From assembly GCA_016780605.1 (NCBI GenBank), contig JADHLS010000082.1, positions 1-11,398 of the forward strand: a DNA stretch of 11,398 nt, read 5' to 3'. A program made the translations under genes and the position numbers. Below are positions 5,940 through 11,398 of this stretch, one piece after another. The first letter of the stretch is position 1. The number at the start of each line of letters is the position of its first letter. The notes under the pieces were generated by a model. The model was not told where the DNA came from, made no database searches, and saw nothing but the letters and a program-made list of their open reading frames with translations. This DNA is from Reyranella sp. (lineage in GTDB: Bacteria > Pseudomonadota > Alphaproteobacteria > Reyranellales > Reyranellaceae).

Positions 5940-6752
5940 ATGAAAGACAACAGCATCTGGCGCGCCGTGCGCGAGGGCCGGGCGGCGCTGGGAACCGGGC
6001 TGAAGGAGTTCGCCTCGCGCGGCGTGCCGTGGATCATCGAGGCGTCGGGGTTCGACTACTGCATGATCGACCACGAGCACGGCGCCTTCGACCTCGAGAC
6101 CATCGCCGATCTCGCCGGCTGGTTCCAGGCGACCGACGTCTCGGCGATCGTGCGCATCCACAAGTCCTTCGCCCATCTGATCCCGGCGATCCTCGACCAG
6201 GGGATCATGGGGATCCAGGTCTCCGACGTTGACGGCGTCGAGGAGGCGCGCGCGCTTGTCGCCCTGGCGAAATATCCGCCGATCGGCCAGCGCGGCATCT
6301 CGGGGCAGGGGATGCACACCGGCTACAGGAGCTACGGCGCCCGCCACGCGACCGAATATGCGCCGTGGGCCAACGCCAACATCATCGTCTGCGTGTCGAT
6401 CGAATCGCTGGAAGGCCTGGAGAATGTCGAGGCGATCGCGGCGGTGGACGGCATCGACATGATCGCCTACGGCCACTCCGACTTGAGCGCGCGGCTCGGC
6501 GTTCATCTCCAGCTCGAGCATCCGACCTTCAAGGCCGCCGTGCGCCGCATCGCCGAGGCCTGCACCGCGCACGGCAAGCTCGCCCGCGGCTCGGCGGAGA
6601 CCGAGGCGCAGATCGAGGAGTACTGGCGGCTCGGCTGCAAGGTCCTGAACCTGCCCGGCACCGACGTCAGCACCTATCTCGACGGCCTGAAGGCGCGCTC
6701 TGCCCGCGCCAACGCGCGCCTCAAATCGATCGGTGTGCCGGTAAGGCCCTAG
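5940..6752 (+). CDS. HpcH/HpaI-family aldolase (class II, metal-dependent)
   Basis: A 270-residue cytoplasmic TIM-barrel enzyme of the HpcH/HpaI/citrate-lyase-beta group, which cleaves 2-keto-3-deoxy or 4-hydroxy-2-oxo acids to pyruvate and an aldehyde. The active-site elements are present: YCMIDHEHGAFD with D44 and catalytic-type H47, VRIHKS with R72 as the pyruvate-carboxylate arginine, VSIESLEG with metal ligand E155, and GHSDLSARLG with metal ligand D181. GHSDLS replaces the more usual GPxDL, and the Gln commonly two residues before the metal Glu is Ser153. Substrate preference may therefore differ from HpaI itself. The start at 5940 is set by AGGGGAG (5926-5932), which sits in a potential hairpin. 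It lies 85 bp after the membrane-protein gene on the same strand and converges with the lipoprotein gene. The exact substrate is unknown. Confidence 0.92.
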   Translation: MKDNSIWRAVREGRAALGTGLKEFASRGVPWIIEASGFDYCMIDHEHGAFDLETIADLAGWFQATDVSAIVRIHKSFAHLIPAILDQGIMGIQVSDVDGVEEARALVALAKYPPIGQRGISGQGMHTGYRSYGARHATEYAPWANANIIVCVSIESLEGLENVEAIAAVDGIDMIAYGHSDLSARLGVHLQLEHPTFKAAVRRIAEACTAHGKLARGSAETEAQIEEYWRLGCKVLNLPGTDVSTYLDGLKARSARANARLKSIGVPVRP

Positions 6753-6824
6753 GCGAGCGAGAGGGCCGGGCCGGACCGGTCACCCGATCTGATCTTCATT
6801 CCGGCATTGATTGGGGCGCGAGGA

Positions 6825-7226
6825 TCACGGAGCGACGGCACTCCAGCGGCAACCCAGCCGGGGCTCGGTCACGGCCAGCGTCTTCGGCGAGCTGGAGCTG
6901 TCCGCAACGACACGAAGCGTCGTCCCGCCGAGGCTGAAGTCCGTCGTGTAGATCCCCGGCGCCGTACGGGTCATGGTGCTGGTGATACCGCCGGCTGACG
7001 TCACGGAAGCCGTATCGCCCGTCGCCGTGAACGTGTGGACGCGCGACAACGCGGCGTCGAAGCGGGTGCATCCGGCTGGGTTTCTCTCGGCGACCACCCG
7101 GAACTGGATGGGAGCGCTCGCGGTCGGCGCAGCCGCTGCGGGCGCCGGCGGCGTCGATGCCTGTTGTGTCGAACATCCGGCGGTGATTGCGACGATCATG
7201 ACCAGGACGCAGCTCGAGTTTCGCAT
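6825..7226 (-). CDS. Small hypothetical lipoprotein
   Basis: A 133-residue predicted lipoprotein of no family I recognise. It begins with a short hydrophobic signal (residues 5-17) and a lipobox ITAGC whose Cys18 would be lipidated. An Ala/Pro/Thr-rich linker (23-39) follows, then a compact domain rich in Thr and Ser, with NPAGCTRFD and EPRLGCRW placing two cysteines (53 and 126) that could form a disulfide. The start at 7226 is backed by GGAAGGAAG just upstream on the minus strand. An overlapping 123-codon plus-strand frame lacks such features and is rejected. It is divergent from the alkylsulfatase gene across 204 bp, so the two may share regulation. Likely location is the periplasmic face of a membrane; function unknown. 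Confidence 0.75.
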   Translation of the reverse strand: MRNSSCVLVMIVAITAGCSTQQASTPPAPAAAAPTASAPIQFRVVAERNPAGCTRFDAALSRVHTFTATGDTASVTSAGGITSTMTRTAPGIYTTDFSLGGTTLRVVADSSSSPKTLAVTEPRLGCRWSAVAP

Positions 7227-7249
7227 GGGCTTCCTTCCGTTTCTTCGGA

Positions 7250-7270
7250 CGTCGTCTGCTTACTACGACG
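7250..7270. promoter_or_regulatory. Inverted repeat upstream of the lipoprotein gene
   Basis: CGTCGT (7250-7255) and ACGACG (7265-7270) form a perfect 6-bp inverted repeat with a 9-bp spacer, 24-44 bases upstream of the lipoprotein start. Its position suits an operator. No regulator is tied to it, and chance is possible in GC-rich DNA. Confidence 0.22.
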
Positions 7271-7329
7271 CGATGCCATCGACGCGCACGCCAGGTCCCA
7301 ACAATGTGCGCGCCGTCCCAATGTCGAAG

Positions 7330-7345
7330 GTCAGGCAGCCCTGAC
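7330..7345. promoter_or_regulatory. Inverted repeat upstream of the alkylsulfatase gene
   Basis: GTCAGG (7330-7335), spacer CAGC, CCTGAC (7340-7345): a perfect 6-bp inverted repeat about 85 bases before the alkylsulfatase start, in the divergent region shared with the lipoprotein gene. It could be a regulator site; I see no convincing -35/-10 pair beside it. A second small dyad, GTCGC-TTCTG-GCGAC (7400-7414), lies just before the ribosome binding site. Confidence 0.27.
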
Positions 7346-7430
7346 TGCAAATTGTCGCCCGCCGCTTTTGGTACGCCCGGCACACCTTTGGGACCGGCGG
7401 TCGCTTCTGGCGACTGAAGGAGGGTCTACG

Positions 7431-9587
7431 ATGGCGCGGCAGCGGCAGCGCCCCCTAATATTGAAGGCAATTGCGAGGTTATCGGATATGATCACGAGAC
7501 GCAGGCTCACCGGCAGCCTTCCGGTTGCCGCCGGCGCTTTTGCCGCCGCCGGCAAGCCGCTGCTCGACGGCACCGCCGCCTGGGCGCAGCCGGCTGCTGC
7601 CGCCGGACATTTCGATCCCAAGGGGAAGAGGCCGTCGGCGTTCACCATCGAGGCCCTGAAGAAGGCCCACGAGACACTGCCCTTCGCCGACCAGCGCGAC
7701 TTCGAGGAGCAACGCAGGGGCCTCATCGCGCCGATGCCGGACCGCAAGATCATGGCCGATGGCGGCCATGTCGCCTGGGACATGGAGCGCTTCCAGTTCC
7801 TGCTCGAGCAGCCGGAGTTCGAGTCCGTGCATCCGTCACTGCACCGCATCTCCTTGCTGAACATGAACTACGGGCTCTACGAGGTGGTCCCGGGGATCTA
7901 TCAGGTGCGTGGCTTCGACCTCGCCGACATCTCGTTCATCCGCGGCAAGACCGGCTGGATCGTGATCGATCCCCTGACGGCGGCGGAGACCGCGCGCGCC
8001 GCGCTGAAGCTCTTCCAGCAGCATGTTGGTCAGGGTCTGAAGGTGACGGCCGTCATCTATTCCCATTCGCACGGCGACCACTGGGGTGGCGTGCGCGGCG
8101 TCATCGACGAGGCCGACGTCCGCGCCGGCAAGGTGGAGGTGATCGCGCCGCGCGATTTCATGCAGCACACGATCTCCGAGAACGTGTACGCGGGCAACGC
8201 CATGAACCGCCGGCTGTTCTATCAGTACGGGCTGCTGCTGCCGGCCAGCCCCTACGGCTACGTTGGCCAGGGCTTGGGGCAGGGCGTCCCCGCCGGCACG
8301 AGCGGCCTGATCCCGCCGACGCGTGTCATCTCGCAGGACATCGAGGAGCTGACGGTCGACGGCGTCAGGCTGGTGTTCCAGAACACGCCCGACACCGAGG
8401 CGCCCTCGGAGATGAACACGTACATCCCCGACCTGAAGGCGCTGTGGATGGCGGAGAACGTCACGGCGACGCTTCACAACATCTACACCCTGCGCGGCGC
8501 GCCGGTGCGCGATCCGCTGAACTGGTCGAAGTTCATCGGTCAGGCGCTCTATCGCTTCGGCCGCGAGGCCGAGGTCATGTTCGCCTCGCATCACTGGCCG
8601 CGATGGGGCAACGGGCGCATCCAGGAAGTGCTGCGCGGCCAGCGCGACCTCTATGCGAACATGAACAACCAGGTCCTGCACCTCGCCAATCAGGGCGTGA
8701 CCATCAACGAGATCCACAACGTCTACCAAGTGCCGCCTAGCCTGCAGAAGATGTGGTTCAACCGCGGCTATCATGGGTCGCCGCAACACAACAGCCGCGG
8801 CGTCATCCAGCGCTATCTCGGGTTCTGGGACTGCAACCCGGCGACCCTCATTCCGCTGTCGCCCTCCGATTCGGCGCCGCTCTACGTCGAGATGATGGGC
8901 GGCGCGGAGCGCATCATGACGCGGGCGAAGCAGCTGCACGACGAAGGCCGCTACCTGCTGGCCCAGGAGATCCTGAACAAGCTCGTGCAGGCGCAACCCG
9001 CCAACCAGGCGGCCAAGGACCTGCTCGCCGACGTCTTCGAGCAGATCGGCTACCAGCAGGAGAATCCGGGCCTGCGCAACAGCTTCCTCGCCGCCGCCTA
9101 CGAGCTGCGCCAGGGCATTCCTGCCGGCGCGGTCGCGAGCTCAAGCAGCGCCGACGTCGTCCGGGCAATGTCGACCGAGCTGTTCCTGAACTTCCTCGGC
9201 ATCCGCATGGACAGCCGCAAGGCCGAGGGCATGCGCTTCACCATCAACCTGATCACGCCCGACAATGGCGAGAAGTTCGTGATCGAAATGGAGAACGCGA
9301 CGCTCACCAACACCGCGGGCTTCCTCGCCGACAAGCCGGACCTGACGGTGACGATCGATCGCGCCGACCTCGAGCCGGTCATGGCCGGCGCGCGCACGCT
9401 CGAGCAGCAGATGGCCGGCGGCCTGATGAAGGTGGACGGCGACGTCGGCGTCCTGGCCAGGCTGGCATCGACCATCGTCGACTTCGATCCGCGATTCCAA
9501 ATCATGCCGGGCACGAAAGTCCGCGATACGCCCATCCCCAAGGCCGGCGCCTACGAGGTCGTGCCGCGCAACACCATCTCGGAATAG
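7431..9587 (+). CDS. Class III alkylsulfatase (SdsA1/BDS1-like metallo-beta-lactamase-fold hydrolase)
   Basis: Zinc-dependent hydrolase that splits linear alkyl sulfates, such as dodecyl sulfate, into alcohol and sulfate. Three parts are visible. The metallo-beta-lactamase domain (about 125-400) carries SHSHGDHWGG with H212, H214, D216 and H217, then DTEAPSEMN (E323), AENVTATLHN (E342) and SHHWPRWGN (H387/H388), matching the known metal and sulfate-site segments. A helical dimerisation domain (about 400-555) follows, and an SCP2-like C-terminal domain (about 580-705) begins near ELFLNFLGIRMDSRKAEG. The length, 718 residues, is slightly above the family's usual 650 or so. ATG 7431 is favoured by AAGGAGGG (7417-7424) six bases upstream. 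An in-frame ATG at 7488 would start directly at a Tat-like signal, MITRRRLTGSLPVAAGAFAAAG, but has a poor ribosome binding site. Export to the periplasm by Tat is likely. It is followed 19 bp later by the HdeD-like gene. Confidence 0.94.
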   Translation: MARQRQRPLILKAIARLSDMITRRRLTGSLPVAAGAFAAAGKPLLDGTAAWAQPAAAAGHFDPKGKRPSAFTIEALKKAHETLPFADQRDFEEQRRGLIAPMPDRKIMADGGHVAWDMERFQFLLEQPEFESVHPSLHRISLLNMNYGLYEVVPGIYQVRGFDLADISFIRGKTGWIVIDPLTAAETARAALKLFQQHVGQGLKVTAVIYSHSHGDHWGGVRGVIDEADVRAGKVEVIAPRDFMQHTISENVYAGNAMNRRLFYQYGLLLPASPYGYVGQGLGQGVPAGTSGLIPPTRVISQDIEELTVDGVRLVFQNTPDTEAPSEMNTYIPDLKALWMAENVTATLHNIYTLRGAPVRDPLNWSKFIGQALYRFGREAEVMFASHHWPRWGNGRIQEVLRGQRDLYANMNNQVLHLANQGVTINEIHNVYQVPPSLQKMWFNRGYHGSPQHNSRGVIQRYLGFWDCNPATLIPLSPSDSAPLYVEMMGGAERIMTRAKQLHDEGRYLLAQEILNKLVQAQPANQAAKDLLADVFEQIGYQQENPGLRNSFLAAAYELRQGIPAGAVASSSSADVVRAMSTELFLNFLGIRMDSRKAEGMRFTINLITPDNGEKFVIEMENATLTNTAGFLADKPDLTVTIDRADLEPVMAGARTLEQQMAGGLMKVDGDVGVLARLASTIVDFDPRFQIMPGTKVRDTPIPKAGAYEVVPRNTISE

Positions 9588-9606
9588 CGGCCGGAGGGGG
9601 AGCACC

Positions 9607-10173
9607 GTGAACGCACGCGTCGATCGAGAGCCTGAAAACCGCGAGCTCGCGCAGACGTTCCGCTCATACTGGATGCTGCTCTTCCTCGTCGGCGTCCTGC
9701 TGATCCTTGCCGGGGCGATCGCGATCGCCCTGCCGGCGATCTCGTCCCTGCCGCCGAACGAGGTCCTAAGTCTGGTCCTGATCGTCGCGGGAATCGTGCA
9801 GATCGTGCAGGCCGGCAAGATGGCCGGCGATCTGCTGTTCACCTGGCACCTCACGCTCGGCCTGGTGGCCGCGATCGGTGGCGTCCTGGTCTATATCGAG
9901 CCGTTTCCGGGAATCGTCACCAAGACGCTGATCATGGCCGCCGTGTTCGCCGTGCACGGCCTGACCCAGATCGTCTTTGCCGCGCGTGTGAGACGGCTCG
10001 CAGGCTGGCACTGGTTCGTGCTCTCGGGAGTGATCGCTTTCGCCGCTGCCGCGCTGATGGTGATGAAGCTGCCGTACAATCATTCGTTCACGCCGGCCAC
10101 GCTCGGCGGCATCTCGCTGGTGTTTGTCGGTTGGGCCTACGTCGCGACGTCGCGCCTCGCGCGCCGAGCCTGA
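9607..10173 (+). CDS. HdeD-family (DUF308) membrane protein
   Basis: A 188-residue inner-membrane protein with six predicted helices (about 21-45, 50-69, 78-97, 102-125, 132-153 and 162-182) arranged as repeated two-helix units, as in E. coli HdeD. Telling segments are WMLLFLVGVLLILAGAIAI, the LVLIVAGIVQIVQA helix and LGGISLVFVGWAYV near the end. HdeD is associated with acid resistance at high cell density, but its biochemical activity is not established. The start is a GTG preceded by a strong GGAGGGGGAG (9593-9602). Only 19 bp separate it from the alkylsulfatase stop, so the two are very probably one operon. A role in coping with acid released during alkyl-sulfate cleavage is inference. The AraC gene converges 13 bp downstream, with no clear terminator between. 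Confidence 0.88.
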   Translation: MNARVDREPENRELAQTFRSYWMLLFLVGVLLILAGAIAIALPAISSLPPNEVLSLVLIVAGIVQIVQAGKMAGDLLFTWHLTLGLVAAIGGVLVYIEPFPGIVTKTLIMAAVFAVHGLTQIVFAARVRRLAGWHWFVLSGVIAFAAAALMVMKLPYNHSFTPATLGGISLVFVGWAYVATSRLARRA

Positions 10174-10186
10174 TCGGCCAGCTCTT

Positions 10187-11233
10187 CTAGGCGTGCAGTG
10201 CTGCGTTTGCCGGCTGAAACGTGCCACGCAGGCAGGCGGTGAAGCCGGGCGTCGCCGCCTCGTTCGCATCGGCGAGGTGCGGAACGGGCGGAAGGCCGGC
10301 GCGGGCCGCGTCGCGCACGTCGCTCGGGCTGATTCCGAACTCGCGGCGGAAAGCGCGGGCGAAGCTCGACGTGTCGGCGAAGCAGAGCGTCTCGGAGATG
10401 CGTCCGATCGAGATGTGGTGCGACGTGTCGCAGAGCATCACGAAGGCCTCGGACAGCCGCACCTTCTGGACGTAGCGGCGGACGCCGCCTTCGCCTTCGA
10501 GCAGGCGATAGAGCTGCGAGCGGGACGTCGCGGCCTCGCGGCAGATCAGGTCGGCCGAGAGCGCGGGTGAATGCAGTCGGCGGCGGACCACGTCCCGGAC
10601 CCTCTGCATCAGGGTCACGTTGATGACGGGCTGGGCGTCGGCCACGCGGCGAGCCGAGGGCGCCAGGCAGGCTGCAATCATGGTGCGGGTCGGATCGAAC
10701 AGGCGCGAGGCCTCCTCGTGACCCAGGTCCGGCAGGTTGCGCAGCAGCAGACGCATGTAGTCGGCCAGCAGCCTCGCTCCGGACGGCTCCAGCGGAGCCA
10801 CGCAGCAGGCGTCGAGCAAGTCGGCGATGCCGTGGAAGGAATCACGCGACAGATAGAGCTGGATGCGGTCGTCGGCCTCGCGGCGGTTTTCCATCGTCTG
10901 GCCCAGCGACACCACGAAGGGCAGTTCCGGAGGCGCCGCCAGGGAGGTCGTGCCGGAGTCGATCAGGGTCACGCTGCGCTTGCTGAGGGTGATCGCCCAG
11001 TGGTCGACGGGTTCGCGGCGGATCAGTGACTTCGTGCGCACCACGGAGAGGCCCGGCGCCGTCACCTGGTTCAGGGTGAATCCGGGCAGGGTCCAGGCAC
11101 GCGCGCGGGCGGAGAAACCGTCCTCGCCGGGATGAAGCGGCGCGGTGTCGAACACGCGGCCGTACCACGCCTGCCAGGCCTCGAGCTGGCCGCGCGTCGG
11201 CATGTCGCTTGTGCGGAATTCACTGAACTGCAT
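10187..11233 (-). CDS. AraC-family transcriptional regulator
   Basis: A 348-residue regulator. Its C-terminal AraC/XylS DNA-binding domain spans about residues 205-312, with two helix-turn-helices: LSADLICREAATSRSQLYRL, then ISIGRISETLCFADTSSFAR ahead of AFRREFGISPSDVR. The N-terminal half (about 15-190) looks like the cupin-type effector domain of FeaR/NitR-like regulators (AraC_binding_2), with DHWAITLSKR and the VTLIDSG strand. About 36 residues follow the DNA-binding domain, an unusual low-complexity tail. ATG 11233 has GAGGGG close upstream; the next ATG in frame (residue 11) lacks a better site. A candidate promoter lies at 11256-11284. It converges on the alkylsulfatase-HdeD unit, so control of that unit is possible but not shown by the sequence. 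Confidence 0.92.
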   Translation of the reverse strand: MQFSEFRTSDMPTRGQLEAWQAWYGRVFDTAPLHPGEDGFSARARAWTLPGFTLNQVTAPGLSVVRTKSLIRREPVDHWAITLSKRSVTLIDSGTTSLAAPPELPFVVSLGQTMENRREADDRIQLYLSRDSFHGIADLLDACCVAPLEPSGARLLADYMRLLLRNLPDLGHEEASRLFDPTRTMIAACLAPSARRVADAQPVINVTLMQRVRDVVRRRLHSPALSADLICREAATSRSQLYRLLEGEGGVRRYVQKVRLSEAFVMLCDTSHHISIGRISETLCFADTSSFARAFRREFGISPSDVRDAARAGLPPVPHLADANEAATPGFTACLRGTFQPANAALHA

Positions 11234-11255
11234 GGCCCCTCAACTCGACAGGGTC

Positions 11256-11284
11256 ATCATCCGGAGTGCTTTGATCTTGGTCAA
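11256..11284 (-). promoter_or_regulatory. Candidate sigma70 promoter of the AraC-family gene
   Basis: On the minus strand TTGACC (11284-11279) and GATGAT (11261-11256) are 17 bases apart, five and four matches to consensus. Transcription would start near 11249, giving a leader of about 16 bases that still includes the GAGGGG ribosome binding site. Confidence 0.45.
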
Positions 11285-11306
11285 TGGAGCGGCGGTCTCT
11301 GGGGAG

Positions 11307-11325
11307 TGCAAAACGCTGCTGCAAA
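11307..11325. repeat. Direct repeat TGCAAA upstream of the AraC-gene promoter
   Basis: TGCAAA occurs at 11307-11312 and 11320-11325, 13 bases start to start. It sits 23-41 bases upstream of the candidate -35 of the AraC-family gene. AraC proteins usually bind direct half-site repeats, so this could be an autoregulatory site. The repeat is short and may be chance. Confidence 0.25.
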
Positions 11326-11332
11326 TAAACCA

Positions 11333-11398
11333 TTAGGAGCCTCGCGGCCCGAAACGCGCCCAGATATGGGCCCAGGCGCGCTCGGCGCGCAGCGTCAC
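11333..11398 (-). CDS. Possible 3' end of a gene entering from the right edge (partial)
   Basis: On the minus strand an open frame runs from the window edge to a TAA at 11335-11333, giving 21 residues: VTLRAERAWAHIWARF followed by GPRGS. Eighteen of 21 codons end in G or C, as in the neighbouring genes. If real, it is the C-terminus of a gene lying upstream of, and codirectional with, the AraC gene, 99 bp away. The piece is too short to identify. It also contains GCGCGC-TCG-GCGCGC (in 11380-11394), which could be just codon bias or a hairpin. Confidence 0.4.
   Translation of the reverse strand: MTLRAERAWAHIWARFGPRGS

Noticed and set aside
6745..6767. GGCCCT/AGGGCC hairpin spanning the aldolase stop codon as a terminator
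   Set aside because: Six pairs with an 11-base loop but no T-run after it, and pairing of this kind is frequent in GC-rich DNA.
6973..7344. Plus-strand 123-codon frame opposite the lipoprotein gene
   Set aside because: The minus strand has a lipobox, a signal peptide and a good ribosome site; this frame has none of these and runs into the alkylsulfatase promoter region.
7035..7430. N-terminal extension of the alkylsulfatase frame
   Set aside because: No signal or domain features; it would overlap the divergent lipoprotein gene, while ATG 7431 has a strong ribosome site.
7836..8996. Minus-strand open frame of 386 codons inside the alkylsulfatase gene
   Set aside because: Fully antisense to the metallo-beta-lactamase domain, whose motifs are intact on the plus strand.
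1..11398. Defence system, CRISPR, toxin-antitoxin, prophage or biosynthetic cluster
   Set aside because: No repeats, nucleases, integrases, transposases or synthases seen; every gene except two small unknowns fits transport, regulation or catabolism.

Overview
The window is GC-rich, densely packed bacterial chromosome with strong GC bias at third codon positions. The gene types point to a metabolically versatile soil or plant-associated alphaproteobacterium (Bradyrhizobium- or Reyranella-like): an orphan Bug/TctC-type binding protein, an orphan branched-chain-amino-acid-type binding protein, a class III alkylsulfatase, an HpcH/HpaI aldolase, and LysR and AraC regulators. That placement is inferred from gene content only. 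I see no rRNA, tRNA, CRISPR array, insertion sequence, integrase or phage gene.

Layout, left to right. (1) 41-1024 (+) is a TctC/Bug periplasmic solute receptor. It converges with, and overlaps by 14 bp, an EamA/DMT-family exporter (1011-1955, -). (2) A 209-bp divergent intergenic region holds a candidate promoter and inverted repeat for the exporter. It leads to a Tat-exported type I periplasmic binding protein (2165-3385, +) with no permease or ATPase beside it. (3) A small APH-fold kinase-like protein (3502-4332, +) converges with a LysR regulator (4245-5219, -); they overlap by 88 bp. (4) Divergent from the LysR gene is a five-helix membrane protein of unknown function (5351-5854, +), followed by an HpcH/HpaI-type aldolase (5940-6752, +). 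The aldolase's ribosome binding site lies inside a potential RNA hairpin. (5) A small lipoprotein (6825-7226, -) is divergent from a two-gene unit: a secreted Zn-dependent alkylsulfatase (7431-9587, +) and an HdeD-like membrane protein (9607-10173, +). (6) An AraC-family regulator (10187-11233, -) converges on that unit. At the right edge, a short minus-strand reading frame (11333-11398) looks like the 3' end of another gene.

Functionally this is a set of small scavenging and catabolic modules: uptake receptors, an exporter, an aldolase for 2-keto acids and a sulfate-ester hydrolase, each near its own regulator. The clearest physiological unit is alkylsulfatase plus HdeD. Desulfation of an alkyl sulfate outside the cytoplasm releases sulfate and acid, and HdeD relatives are linked to acid resistance.

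I do not see a convincing undescribed multi-gene system. The best leads are regulatory or contextual: the Shine-Dalgarno-masking hairpin before the aldolase, the LysR operator-like palindrome, the alkylsulfatase-HdeD pairing, and the unknown membrane protein under the LysR gene. No stretch longer than about 210 bases lacks a gene.
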